Below are positions 1 through 8,178 of a stretch of DNA of 23,900 bases, piece by piece. The stretch is from an uncultured Eggerthellaceae bacterium (lineage in GTDB: Bacteria; Actinomycetota; Coriobacteriia; Coriobacteriales; Eggerthellaceae). The stretch is from the NCBI GenBank assembly GCA_947632575.1, contig CANRPV010000005.1, forward strand, positions 1 through 23,900. The letters run 5' to 3'. Under the pieces are notes generated by a model. That model did no database searches and was not told where the DNA came from. It was given only the letters and a program-made list of their open reading frames with translations. Position 1 is the stretch's first letter. Every line of letters starts with the position of its first letter. Both the position numbers and the translations under genes were made by a program.

Positions 1-1
1 A

Positions 2-262
2 TCTTCTGAACCTGATCAGACACCTCATCAGGTACCTGATCTGATCGGGGTCAATAGTTACCACCATCAGGCGATAAAGGAGTTGGGCCATGGCTTGGGC
101 ATCATGGCCACCGCCACGGACATGCTCATAGAAGCCGTCTATGTGCCGGACAAGAGATTTGTCTGGGCATTTCAGTGGCACCCCGAGTATTCCTGCCAAA
201 CTGATCTGCCCAGCCAATTGATTTTCCAAGCTTTTATCGAAGCCGCACAGAAAAAAGACTAG
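2..262 (+). CDS. Gamma-glutamyl-GABA hydrolase-like peptidase C26 (3' end only)
   Basis: This is the last 86 codons of a class-I glutamine amidotransferase-fold hydrolase, cut by the window start. The visible part contains VNSYHHQAIKELG and then FQWHPEYS. The HxE pair in QWHPE supplies the His and Glu of the Cys-His-Glu triad in peptidase C26 proteins such as PuuD, and the SYHHQ strand motif is typical of that family. The nucleophilic Cys lies upstream of the window. Members cleave gamma-glutamyl amides such as gamma-glutamyl-GABA in the cytosol. The substrate cannot be told from this fragment. The next gene is convergent on the other strand, so this gene ends its transcription unit here. Confidence 0.85.
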   Translation, partial: SSEPDQTPHQVPDLIGVNSYHHQAIKELGHGLGIMATATDMLIEAVYVPDKRFVWAFQWHPEYSCQTDLPSQLIFQAFIEAAQKKD

Positions 263-290
263 CTTTTCAGGCAGCTAGCTGGCTGGGCAA

Positions 291-320
291 AGTGCTGAAC
301 AGAGTGCTGAACAGAGTGCG
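291..320. repeat. 12-bp tandem repeat, 2.5 copies
   Basis: The unit AGTGCTGAACAG occurs at 291-302 and 303-314, followed by a half copy at 315-320. It lies between the convergent peptidase and YbjQ genes. A short palindrome CAGCTAGCTG precedes it at 272-281. No clear rho-independent terminator is seen in this gap. Confidence 0.8.
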
Positions 321-384
321 ACTAGCCAAAACGGCCGGACAAAGCACAGCCAGCAAAAACGAATGATCTTCTGCTTTGGGCTGA

Positions 385-702
385 TTACTCGATAGGCAGC
401 AGCTTTACTGCGGTGCCATAAGCAAGCATCTCGACCGCATCCCCAATGGACTCGGCGGAAAAGCGCATGGCGACCACCGCATCAGCGCCCAAGGACTGAG
501 CATGCTCGATCATACGAGACTCTGCGATGGTGCGTGCCTCATTGGTCATGTCGGTATAGGTCTTGATCTCGCCGCCAGCCATAGACTTAAAACCTGCCAT
601 AAGGTCACGGCCGATATCTTTCGCCAGAACGATATTGCCCCTCACAAGACCGAGCAGCTGAACGCGAGAACCTGGAACGACATCGGCGGTAGTTACGAGC
701 AT
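385..702 (-). CDS. YbjQ/UPF0145 family protein
   Basis: The 105-residue protein has the typical length and pattern of the YbjQ/UPF0145 family (a putative heavy-metal-binding domain). Visible family features are an N-terminal VTTADVVPG segment, a central VRGNIVLAKDIGRD strand, an amphipathic helix with EAR...A and ES, and LGADAVVAMRF followed by a C-terminal AYGTAV strand. The family forms small pentameric beta-rich assemblies; its physiological role is unsettled. The ATG at 702 is preceded by a purine-rich AGAGGGGA ribosome site. It is transcribed away from the membrane-protein gene, with roughly 300 bp between the two starts. Family assignment is firm; function is not known. Confidence 0.88.
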   Translation of the reverse strand: MLVTTADVVPGSRVQLLGLVRGNIVLAKDIGRDLMAGFKSMAGGEIKTYTDMTNEARTIAESRMIEHAQSLGADAVVAMRFSAESIGDAVEMLAYGTAVKLLPIE

Positions 703-766
703 CTCTATCCCCTCTCTGGTATTTCTCCTCGATTGTTCTCAACGCCACCATTTTAAAGCTATTTAA

Positions 767-818
767 CTTTCAGCCCTGAAAGCGGACCATTTTGACGCCA
801 AGACTTGCCTTTCAGGGC
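767..818. promoter_or_regulatory. Inverted repeats in a divergent intergenic region
   Basis: The 317-bp gap between the YbjQ start (702) and the membrane-protein start (1020) holds a palindrome, CTTTCAG-cc-CTGAAAG, at 767-782. A further inverted copy lies at 809-818: GCCCTGAAAG at 773-782 pairs perfectly with CTTTCAGGGC. Three related half-sites between divergent genes would fit a regulator-binding site or an alternative hairpin, but no regulator is identified. Nothing else is recognised in 819-1019. Confidence 0.4.
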
Positions 819-1019
819 AGAATTGTTGCCATTCGTATCTCTCATATGGCTCTTATGTCGCGGTCGCTACAGCAAGTTTTATACACGGTTTTTAGATTTC
901 ACCCAATGTTTAAAAGCACGCTTTCGGTCAACAGGCGTTTTTGTTGGGGTTAGGATATCCTCTACCTTAATTGATTTCGTCATTTAACAATAATGACAAG
1001 TGTTACGGAAAGGCCAACG

Positions 1020-1511
1020 ATGACCGGATATCAAACAGCTTTAAAAATCATTTCTATCATCATTATCGTTTTTGGCGCTTTGGGCATTCTCGTCAGCGTC
1101 TTTGCCTGTGCTGTTGGCGGGGGCACCGCCTATGTGGTCGGCAGCGGCGCGATGACCTCGGACATCATCAGCGTAAATGGCACCGATGTTGTTTTGACCG
1201 ACAGCGACTACGCCATGATTAGCACTCTCATCATGGCAGTTGCCATTGCTTCCCTAGTAAGCTCGATCTTTGAACTCGTGGTTGGCATCCTCGGCGTGCG
1301 CGGCGCGAATAATCCAAGCAAAATTGGACCCTTCTACGTTCTCGCGATCATCGGCCTCATTATCAATATTCTGTCTGCCATAGCTCAGTTCTCCTATGCG
1401 TTCCAGAGTGGTGGGGACGTTTTCTCGGGAGTCCTGTCATCCTGCGTTGGCATCGTCCTTATGGCAATCGTCGTGTTTATCGCATCAAAAGTGCGTGCGC
1501 AAGTTCGTTAG
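1020..1511 (+). CDS. Small four-helix membrane protein, unknown function
   Basis: This predicted inner-membrane protein has 163 residues. Four hydrophobic segments are visible at roughly residues 6-35, 60-90, 98-122 and 134-158. A polar loop with DIISVNGTD lies between helices 1 and 2, and the C-terminus is basic (SKVRAQVR). No catalytic or transport motif was recognised. I favour the ATG at 1020 because GGAAAGG lies six bases upstream; an in-frame ATG at 993 would add nine residues but has no ribosome site. It appears monocistronic, since a strong terminator follows 50 bp after the stop. No family name can be given from sequence alone. Confidence 0.7.
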   Translation: MTGYQTALKIISIIIIVFGALGILVSVFACAVGGGTAYVVGSGAMTSDIISVNGTDVVLTDSDYAMISTLIMAVAIASLVSSIFELVVGILGVRGANNPSKIGPFYVLAIIGLIINILSAIAQFSYAFQSGGDVFSGVLSSCVGIVLMAIVVFIASKVRAQVR

Positions 1512-1560
1512 TTATTTGCACGCCGCCTGCGAAGATTTACTTCCAGAAAAGCATCCAAAT

Positions 1561-1595
1561 AAGTAAGTCCGGGTTTCTGCCCGGACTTACTTTTT
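1561..1595 (+). terminator. Rho-independent terminator of the four-helix membrane protein gene
   Basis: There is a perfect 13-bp inverted repeat: AAGTAAGTCCGGG at 1561-1573, loop TTTCTG, then CCCGGACTTACTT at 1580-1592. A T-run continues to 1595. Orientation is plus because the T-run is on that side. Confidence 0.92.
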
Positions 1596-1613
1596 GACCT
1601 CTGGTTTTTCCCG

Positions 1614-1684
1614 CTACCTATTGGTAGTTTCTTCTACCTATTGTTATTTCCCGCTACCTATTGGTAGTTCCCTTCTATTGGTAG
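1614..1684. repeat. 20-bp tandem repeat of a short palindrome, running into the kinase stop codon
   Basis: Each unit carries CTACCTATTGGTAG, itself a small palindrome (CTACC-tatt-GGTAG). Copies start at 1614, 1634 and 1654, an exact 20-bp spacing; the second copy has decayed to CTACCTATTGTTAT. A shortened fourth copy, CTATTGGTAG, at 1675-1684 contains the stop and last codons of the minus-strand kinase gene. The array would sit in the 3' end of the kinase transcript as serial small hairpins. Confidence 0.85.
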
Positions 1685-2418
1685 TCGGTAATGTCGATCC
1701 AGTGCAGGAGGAAGTCCTCACGACTCTTGCGATGCCGAGCAAGCTCACTAGCGGCCACGATAGAAAGCCAGTTGCGTACGATCTGTTTCGGCGTATCGCT
1801 CTCCTTGCAATACAGATCGAGATACTTCTCAGCCACATCCTGATCGTTAAGCGCAAAGAGCAGGTAAGTCATGGCGGCATCCGCAGCACCGGGGCCTTGG
1901 GTCGCGTGAGCCCAGTCGCAGGTATAGAGTTTGCCGTCGTCTGCCACGATCACATTGGTGGGATTAAAGTCCCCATGGCAAACCTCACGAGCATTCGGCA
2001 TGCCCTCTAGACGCATCTCGAGTTCATAGCGCGTGGTCGCATCCAACAGATCAGTGAGGCTGCGGATCATGCGCGTGTACTTATCTTTCTGGCGCTGGAG
2101 CAGCGGCGCAGTGTACTGATGAATGCTGATCTGGAGATCAACGAACATCGTCAGGTATTCGTCCAGACGATCCGGATGCTGCTCCATAAGCTCGGCGAGA
2201 GTCACGCCGGGGATATAGCTCGTGCCCAGCACCCAGGAGTTATCGCGCTGGTTCACGTACAGAACCTGCGGCGAGGCAATGCCCGCCTCATTGATGCGCG
2301 CCAGGTTCAAAGCCTCGTTAAAGATATCCGATGCGGGCTTGGTCTCGTTAAAGACCTTGATGATCTGATCGCCATCGCGGTAAACCACTTTATTTCTTCG
2401 GGTAACGATCTCTTCCAT
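1675..2418 (-). CDS. APH-fold phosphotransferase (aminoglycoside/choline kinase-like)
   Basis: The 247-residue cytosolic protein has the protein-kinase-like fold of the APH family. The N-terminus has a short kinase lobe with RDGDQIIKVF, where the Lys is the likely ATP-contacting residue. The catalytic loop is HGDFNPTNV, with His148 and Asp150, and the metal-binding segment is CDWAHATQGPGAADAA. These agree with APH/choline-kinase motifs (HxDxxxxN and D-x-D/E). The ATG at 2418 is chosen because AGGG lies just upstream; an in-frame TTG at 2445 lies inside a hairpin. The gene follows adhE by 90 bp on the same strand and may be cotranscribed. Substrate is unknown: it could be a sugar, amine or amino-alcohol, and drug resistance should not be assumed. 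Confidence 0.8.
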   Translation of the reverse strand: MEEIVTRRNKVVYRDGDQIIKVFNETKPASDIFNEALNLARINEAGIASPQVLYVNQRDNSWVLGTSYIPGVTLAELMEQHPDRLDEYLTMFVDLQISIHQYTAPLLQRQKDKYTRMIRSLTDLLDATTRYELEMRLEGMPNAREVCHGDFNPTNVIVADDGKLYTCDWAHATQGPGAADAAMTYLLFALNDQDVAEKYLDLYCKESDTPKQIVRNWLSIVAASELARHRKSREDFLLHWIDITDYQ

Positions 2419-2434
2419 GATCCCTATTCCCTTC

Positions 2435-2459
2435 TTGGCGCCCAATCTTTAAGCGCCAA
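2435..2459 (-). promoter_or_regulatory. Intercistronic hairpin between adhE and the APH-fold gene
   Basis: TTGGCGC (2453-2459 read on the minus strand) pairs with GCGCCAA (2435-2441), giving a 7-bp stem. It lies about 16 bases upstream of the kinase ATG. No T-run follows, so it is more likely an mRNA processing or stability element than a terminator. Confidence 0.4.
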
Positions 2460-2508
2460 AACTCTCAGTCGACACTCGGGTTTGCGTTCGCATCCCCGCA
2501 AGGTCCCC

Positions 2509-5148
2509 TTAGTCTTCATAGCTTGAAGGCTCACGCCCGTAGAACGCGTCAAGGTAGAGTTCCTTCATCTCGCTCATCAGCGGATAACGGGGATTGGCGC
2601 TGGTGCACTGGTCATTAAAGGCCTGCTCCACCATCTCATCGAGCGTGGCGAGGAAATCCTCCTCACTCACACCATGCTCCTTGATGGTGCCAGCGCAATC
2701 ACAGTGGGCGATGAGCTCCTCGATCTTCTTGATGAAGTTCTCAAACACCTCGTCGTCGTCCTTGCCAGCAACCCCGCAATAGCGAGCCGCCTCCACATAA
2801 CGCGCCTTGGCGTGAGGATACGCGTACTGAGAGAACGCGCCCATCTTGGTGGGTGCCTCGGCCGCGTTATAGCGGATGATTCTCGGCAGAAGGACCGCAT
2901 TGGCGATACCGTGAGGAATATGGTGGTAAGCCCCCAGCTTGTGGGCCATGGAGTGGTTGATGCCGAGAAACGCGTTGGAGAAAGCGATGCCGGCGAGGCA
3001 GCTGGCATTTGCCATACGATCACGAGCCACCAGATCGTCGCCTCCGAAATCGTAGGCGCGCGGCAGATACTCAAACACCAACTTCATAGCCTGCAGAGCC
3101 GACGGATCGGAGAAATCCGAAGCCATAACCGACACATAGGCCTCGATGCAGTGGGTAAGCACGTCAAGACCCGACGCCGCCGTCAGGCCCTTCGGCTGAT
3201 TGAGCATATTGTCAACGTCGATGATGGCCATGTTGGGCATAAGCTCGTAGTCCGCCAACGGCCATTTGACGCCGGTCCTCTCGTCGGTGATGACGGCGAA
3301 CGGGGTCACCTCAGATCCGGTGCCGGATGTGGTGGGAATGCAGACAAAGTAGGCTTTCTTGCCCAAATCCGGATAGGAATAGATGCGCTTGCGGATATCG
3401 AGGAAGTCCATCGCCATATCCTCGAACTTGACGTCGGGATACTCATAGAGCACCCACATGACCTTAGCCGCGTCCATGGCCGAGCCGCCGCCCATCGCGA
3501 TGATGACGTCAGGCTCAAAGGCGCGCACCTGCTTCACACCCTCCATGGCGCACTGCAGCGTCGGATCAGGCTCAACGTCCCAGAAACTCGCGTGAGCGAT
3601 GCCCATTTCGGTGAGTTTTTGCTCGACGGGTTTGGTGAAGCCGTTTTTGTAGAGATATTGGTCCGTCACGATAAAAGCGCGCTTCTTGCCCATAACATGG
3701 CCCAATTCGTCGAGAGCCACCGGCATACAGCCTTGCTTGAAATAGATCTTTTCGGGGGTACGGAACCAGAGCATGTTCTCCTGACGGTTCGCCACCACTT
3801 TCTTATTCATGAGATGCTTCACCCCCACGTTCTCCGAAACCGAGTTACCTCCCCAGGTACCACAGCCAAGCGTCAACGATGGCGCCATCTTGAAGTTATA
3901 GAGGTCGCCGATGCCGCCTTGAGATGAAGGCGTGTTGATGAGAACGCGGCAGGTCTTGATGGCTTGAACCAACTCTTGGACCTTGTCCTGTTTCGAGGGG
4001 TCGATGTAGAGGGAAGAGGTATGGCCCAATCCCCCATCTTCCACGAGGCGCTGCGCTTTCCGCACGGCGTCACTGAACGTTGAGGCGTGGTACATGCCGA
4101 GGATCGGAGAGAGTTTTTCATGAGCGAACGCCTCGGTGGGCTCGACGTTTTCCACCTCACCGATGAGCAACTTCGTGGCGGGAGGCACCTCTATGCCGGC
4201 CATCTCCGCGATGGTCGCAGCCTTTTGGCCCACGATTTTGGCGTTCAAGGAGCCGTTGATAAGGATGACGCTTCTCAATCGTTCGGTCTCCTCCTTGTTC
4301 AGGAAATAACATCCGCGATAGAGAAACTCCTCCTTGATCGCGTCGTAGACGTCGTCAAGAGCGATAACCTCCTGTTCAGAGGCGCAGATCATGCCGTTAT
4401 CGAAGGTCTTCGAAAGGATGATGGAGTTGACAGCTAGTTTGATGTCGGCGCTCGAGTCGATGATGGCGGGCACGTTTCCGGGACCGACGCCCAATGCAGG
4501 CTTGCCCGAGGAATAGGCGGCGCGAACCATACCCGGACCACCGGTGGCCAAGGTGATGTCGGCATCTTGCATCAGCCGATTGGAAAGCTCGAGCGTGGGT
4601 TCCTCGATCCAGCGGATGAGACCCTTCGGAGCTCCCGCTTTCTCAGCGGCCTCGCGCACGATACGAGCGGCTTCGATGGTGCATTTCTTAGCCCTCGGAT
4701 GAGGCGACAGCAGAATCGCGTTGCGGGTCTTCAGGCAGATCAGGCACTTGAAAATGGCCGTTGACGTGGGATTGGTGGTAGGTATGACAGCGGCCACGAT
4801 GCCCATCGGCTCTGCGATGACCTTATAGCCGTAGGATTTATCCTCTTCGATGACGCCGCAGGTCTTCGTGTTTTTGTAGGCGTTGTAGACGTATTCCGAT
4901 GCGTAGTGATTTTTGATGACTTTATCTTCAATGATGCCCATGCCGGTTTCTTCAACGGCCATGCGGGCGAGGGGAATTCTTTTCTTGTTTGCAGCCATCG
5001 CGGCTTCGTAGAAGATGGCGTCGACTTGCTTTTGATCGAAGGTGGCGAAAACCTCTTGTGCTTGACGCATCTCCCCCATTGCCGTTTTAAGCTCATCGAG
5101 TGTTGTGATGTTTTCGACAGTATCAGGAAGCTTCTTCAATTTCACCAT
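2509..5148 (-). CDS. adhE: Bifunctional aldehyde-alcohol dehydrogenase AdhE
   Basis: The 879-residue protein has the normal length and domain order of AdhE, which reduces acetyl-CoA to acetaldehyde and then to ethanol while regenerating NAD+ in fermentation. Residues about 1-440 form the CoA-acylating aldehyde dehydrogenase: PTTNPTSTAIFK, the GVGPGNVP nucleotide segment, and catalytic Cys255 in FDNGMICASEQE. Residues about 450-870 form the iron-dependent alcohol dehydrogenase: MGGGSAMDAAK for NAD, then the metal ligands in GLDVLTHCIEAY and HSMAHKLGAYHHIPHG. The ATG at 5148 is chosen because GGAGG sits at 5155-5159; an in-frame TTG two codons upstream is less likely. AdhE enzymes usually assemble into spirosomes. 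The gene is first in its unit, with the APH-fold gene behind it. Confidence 0.97.
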   Translation of the reverse strand: MVKLKKLPDTVENITTLDELKTAMGEMRQAQEVFATFDQKQVDAIFYEAAMAANKKRIPLARMAVEETGMGIIEDKVIKNHYASEYVYNAYKNTKTCGVIEEDKSYGYKVIAEPMGIVAAVIPTTNPTSTAIFKCLICLKTRNAILLSPHPRAKKCTIEAARIVREAAEKAGAPKGLIRWIEEPTLELSNRLMQDADITLATGGPGMVRAAYSSGKPALGVGPGNVPAIIDSSADIKLAVNSIILSKTFDNGMICASEQEVIALDDVYDAIKEEFLYRGCYFLNKEETERLRSVILINGSLNAKIVGQKAATIAEMAGIEVPPATKLLIGEVENVEPTEAFAHEKLSPILGMYHASTFSDAVRKAQRLVEDGGLGHTSSLYIDPSKQDKVQELVQAIKTCRVLINTPSSQGGIGDLYNFKMAPSLTLGCGTWGGNSVSENVGVKHLMNKKVVANRQENMLWFRTPEKIYFKQGCMPVALDELGHVMGKKRAFIVTDQYLYKNGFTKPVEQKLTEMGIAHASFWDVEPDPTLQCAMEGVKQVRAFEPDVIIAMGGGSAMDAAKVMWVLYEYPDVKFEDMAMDFLDIRKRIYSYPDLGKKAYFVCIPTTSGTGSEVTPFAVITDERTGVKWPLADYELMPNMAIIDVDNMLNQPKGLTAASGLDVLTHCIEAYVSVMASDFSDPSALQAMKLVFEYLPRAYDFGGDDLVARDRMANASCLAGIAFSNAFLGINHSMAHKLGAYHHIPHGIANAVLLPRIIRYNAAEAPTKMGAFSQYAYPHAKARYVEAARYCGVAGKDDDEVFENFIKKIEELIAHCDCAGTIKEHGVSEEDFLATLDEMVEQAFNDQCTSANPRYPLMSEMKELYLDAFYGREPSSYED

Positions 5149-5329
5149 ACGCAACCTCCATCTTTTTTCTTTCCGTGTCCGCAGACGCTTGCACGCTCAA
5201 GCTGGCAACATTTTTTGGAAATGGCCAGATCAGCGTAATTTTATCCTAAATCCGAGGCTTCCTGCGGAAGGCAAGACGACACCCATCAAATGGCCACGCC
5301 TCTTTAAACACTTTTTCTCATTTAGGTAC

Positions 5330-5389
5330 GCGCTTTATCCCTTGGCTACGCGCCATCGTATGCGCTTTATCCTTTGGCTACGCGCCATC
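5330..5389. repeat. Two 28-bp direct repeats, 32-bp period
   Basis: The 28-bp segment starting GCGCTTTATCC and ending GGCTACGCGCCATC occurs at 5330-5357 and 5362-5389 with a single mismatch. It lies in the 360-bp gap between the divergent adhE and histidine kinase genes. The rest of the gap holds only weak promoter-like matches, for example TTTCCA (5413-5418) and TAAGAT (5435-5440) ahead of the kinase. No Rex-type operator was recognised. Confidence 0.85.
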
Positions 5390-5508
5390 CGCCGTTGCTT
5401 TTGCACCAAATCTTTCCATCTGATTGATAAGTGATAAGATAAACATTTAGTTCCTAAACAATAATACCGACGCAGAAACTGCGCCCCATTCTTTCGAGAA
5501 GGTGCAAT

Positions 5509-7851
5509 GTGGAAGCTTTATTGAAAGCTTGCGCGGATATTTTTGATCAGAGCCCTCAGGCTTTTGGGATAGCGCGCGTTTTTTTGGACGACGCTGGAAA
5601 TCCTGTCGATTTCACCTACGAGTATCTCAATCCTGCCATGGCGGATATGACCGGCCAAAAGGTGGAGGACCTCCAGGGCAAGGCAGTGTTTCGCCTGTGG
5701 CCGGGTGGCGATGTCATATGGCTCGATAAGTTCTACGAGGCAGCTTATAAAGGGCGCTCGGTAGAGTTTGAAACGGTCTCTGACCTGATCGAACAGTTCC
5801 TCCATGTCATGGCGTTTCCTATTGTTCCCGAATATTGCGGGTTCATGATCCAAAACGCGGTCAGCTTCGTGAACCAAGCTCATATGACGATGGAAAACGC
5901 CTCGGCTGCCCTTTTCTTCTATGACAGACGCACCCATCTGATCATGCTTACTCTCGCGGCCCGCGAAATTTGCTCTCTCGATACCAGCTTTATGGGCATT
6001 GAATCATTCACGGAGCGACTTTTCTCACCGGAACTAGCCTTAGAGATTCAGCAAAAGATCATCTCTTTTAGCGACAACGAGGAACAGCTGCTCTTCGAGG
6101 GTCAAATAAAGGACGGACGTTGGCTGAGGTTCGCTCTTTCCAACAACGGTAAGACCAATCGCTTCGCCTACGGCTTGCTGGAGGATATCACTCGAACGAA
6201 GCAGGCTGAGTTGCACAGCGTGCGACGTATGGAGGTCATCGAAAGCCTCAGCCGGGAAAACTTTGCCCTCTATCTGGTGGATCTCGACTCCAACCACATT
6301 GAACCCTATCGTGTTCGCGACAAACTCTATGGCGCTTTGGCCGGAGCGGGCGCTGAGGGGATGGACTACAGCGAATTCGTCGATGCTTACTCGAAAATGT
6401 ATGTGGCTCAATCTGATCAAGAGATGGTGAAGAAAGAAATAAGTACGTCTTCGATTTTGCGCCATTTCGAAGAGGAGGATAAGGACTTTTCCGTCAGTTA
6501 CCGGCGTCTTTTTGATGATAGCGAGCAGTTCGTAGAGCTGCGTGTGTTCCGTCTTTCGGGACAAAGTCACAAAGCGGTGTTGGCGGCTCGAAATATCAAT
6601 GATGAAATCAACGAGCAGCTACGCCAAAAAGAGGCGCTCAAGGTTGCGCTTAACCTCGCCGAAAACGCGAGTAACGCCAAGTCCACCTTCCTCACGAACA
6701 TGTCTCATGATTTCCGCACACCGATGAACTCCATCACCGGCTTCGCAAACATCGCACTTGATCATCTCGATGACACTGATCGAGTACGCGATTGCCTCCA
6801 CAAGATCATGCTCTCGAGCGACCACCTCATCGAGCTGGTAAACGACATCCTCGATGTAAGTCGTATCGAAAGCGGAAAAATGTCACTCAACGAGGACACG
6901 GTTAATCTGGTTGAACTCGGCGAAAGCATCGAGACGATGTTTTCCGGGCAGGCAGCCGAACGCGGCTTAACTTTCGTGGTCGACACAAGCGGAGTACGTC
7001 ATAGCCAGGTACAGGCAGATCAACTTCGCCTCAATCAGATCCTCGTCAACACTATCGGCAATGCTTTGAAATTCACTCCTCGCGGAGGCACGGTCAACTT
7101 CACGCTTCGCGAAGACGAAAACGCACCCTCCAACTACAGCAACTATGTTTTCGATGTAAAAGACACCGGTTGCGGCATGAATCAGGATTTTCTGGAGCGC
7201 GTGTTCCTTCCCTTCGAGCGCGACACTCTCGATAGTGTCAACCATTCCGAAGGTACTGGTCTCGGTATGACCATCACCAAGAATCTCGTCGACCTTATGG
7301 GTGGCTCTATCGAAGTAACGAGTGAAGTGGGCAAAGGCTCCGAATTCATCATCACGATTCCTTTGCTCCTTGCTACGAAAGTAACCGACAAAGCCGCCAC
7401 TTCTTCTTCCGGAGCTGCAAACCCGGTTACCTACCGCGACTTCAGCGGCTTTAGGGCTCTCGTCGTGGACGATGATGATCTGTCACGTGAAATCGCCGTT
7501 GAGGTGCTCTCGGAGCACGGCATCTTGTCTGATGAGGCTGACGATGGAGACACCGCCATCGAGATGTTCTCTCAGTCCGCACCCTTCTATTACGACGTCA
7601 TCATCATGGATATGCGTATGCCGCGTCTGAGCGGCGACGAGGCGACGCGCATCATCCGAGAAATGGATCGGGAAGACGTTTTGTCCTTGCCTATCGTGGC
7701 AACGACCGCGGATGCTTTCGAAGAGGGTTATCGTCGTTCCCGCGAGGCCGGCATGACGGCTCATCTCACCAAGCCTCTTAATATTCAGCTGCTCTTAGAT
7801 CTGCTGGATTCCATTCTTCCCGATAAACCCGCATCGGAAAGATCAGCCTGA
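5509..7851 (+). CDS. Soluble PAS-containing hybrid histidine kinase with receiver domain
   Basis: This 780-residue sensor kinase has no transmembrane segment or signal peptide, so it probably senses a cytosolic cue. Residues 1-120 look like a PAS domain (NPAMADMTGQ). Two further PAS-like sections cover about 120-240 and 240-370, joined by a short coiled coil. The dimerisation domain carries the H-box MSHDFRTPMNSI with phospho-accepting His400. The ATPase domain has NTIGNALKFTP (N box), DTGCGM (G1) and EGTGLGM (G2). The C-terminal receiver (about 645-775) has VVDDDD, phospho-acceptor Asp701 in IIMDMRMP, and a conserved Lys in LTKPL. There is no output domain, so a partner encoded elsewhere must act on the signal. 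The GTG start has AGAAGG six bases upstream. Confidence 0.92.
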   Translation: MEALLKACADIFDQSPQAFGIARVFLDDAGNPVDFTYEYLNPAMADMTGQKVEDLQGKAVFRLWPGGDVIWLDKFYEAAYKGRSVEFETVSDLIEQFLHVMAFPIVPEYCGFMIQNAVSFVNQAHMTMENASAALFFYDRRTHLIMLTLAAREICSLDTSFMGIESFTERLFSPELALEIQQKIISFSDNEEQLLFEGQIKDGRWLRFALSNNGKTNRFAYGLLEDITRTKQAELHSVRRMEVIESLSRENFALYLVDLDSNHIEPYRVRDKLYGALAGAGAEGMDYSEFVDAYSKMYVAQSDQEMVKKEISTSSILRHFEEEDKDFSVSYRRLFDDSEQFVELRVFRLSGQSHKAVLAARNINDEINEQLRQKEALKVALNLAENASNAKSTFLTNMSHDFRTPMNSITGFANIALDHLDDTDRVRDCLHKIMLSSDHLIELVNDILDVSRIESGKMSLNEDTVNLVELGESIETMFSGQAAERGLTFVVDTSGVRHSQVQADQLRLNQILVNTIGNALKFTPRGGTVNFTLREDENAPSNYSNYVFDVKDTGCGMNQDFLERVFLPFERDTLDSVNHSEGTGLGMTITKNLVDLMGGSIEVTSEVGKGSEFIITIPLLLATKVTDKAATSSSGAANPVTYRDFSGFRALVVDDDDLSREIAVEVLSEHGILSDEADDGDTAIEMFSQSAPFYYDVIIMDMRMPRLSGDEATRIIREMDREDVLSLPIVATTADAFEEGYRRSREAGMTAHLTKPLNIQLLLDLLDSILPDKPASERSA

Positions 7852-7868
7852 TTTACTCTACCCTTATC

Positions 7869-7902
7869 GCCTTGTTTGCCTTGTTTGCCTTGTTTGCCTT
7901 GC
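7869..7902. repeat. 9-bp tandem repeat, 3.7 copies
   Basis: GCCTTGTTT repeats at 7869, 7878 and 7887, followed by a partial GCCTTG copy at 7896. It lies just behind the histidine kinase stop codon. It is perfect, so it is probably recent or slippage-prone. Confidence 0.9.
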
Positions 7903-7919
7903 AAGCTGATCTCATGTTT

Positions 7920-8035
7920 TAAGCGCTGAAGCGATCAAGCGCTTATCCTTGTGCTGACTTGTATCTGGCTTAGGCTTTCGTCTTGTGGGTGTTTGTGTGG
8001 GCGTTTGAGTCCCTTGGAACAATCAAACGCCCACA
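7920..8035. terminator. Two hairpins between convergent kinase and trpB2 genes
   Basis: The first stem pairs TAAGCGCT (7920-7927) with AGCGCTTA (7938-7945). The second is a perfect 13-bp stem of TGTGGGCGTTTGA (7996-8008) with TCAAACGCCCACA (8023-8035) around a 14-base loop. Neither has a strong T-run, so they may end transcription weakly or act as 3'-end protectors. The strand served is not certain. Confidence 0.5.
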
Positions 8036-8041
8036 AATCTT

Positions 8042-8178
8042 TATCCGACAGTCCGCGGTCTTACTATCCCGTCCTGCTGTCCTGTCCTACTGTTTTCTAT
8101 CCGACAGTCCTCAGTGATAGTCCTCTGTCCTACTGCCTACTGCCTCGTCTTACGATCCCGTCCGGCGGTTTTCTATCC
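8042..8178. repeat. Pyrimidine-rich degenerate direct repeats downstream of trpB2
   Basis: This stretch is strongly C/T-rich on the plus strand and built from recurring words. TATCCGACAGTCC lies at 8042-8054 and 8098-8110. GTTTTCTATCC lies at 8092-8102 and 8168-8178. TCTTACTATCCCGTCC is echoed by TCTTACGATCCCGTCC about 90 bp later. The last word overlaps the trpB2 stop codon. No reading frame or RNA gene is recognised. Confidence 0.7.

Noticed and set aside
1675..2418. Calling the APH-fold gene an aminoglycoside resistance gene
   Set aside because: The kinase motifs are generic to the APH/choline kinase superfamily, and no aminoglycoside-specific signature or mobile-element context is present.
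2674..3927. 417-codon plus-strand open frame opposite adhE
   Set aside because: It lies wholly antisense to the well-supported AdhE frame, shows no recognisable domain, and its composition is what an antisense shadow of a GC-rich gene gives.
5149..5508. Rex-type redox operator upstream of adhE
   Set aside because: No convincing TTGTGA-type inverted repeat was found on either strand in this gap.
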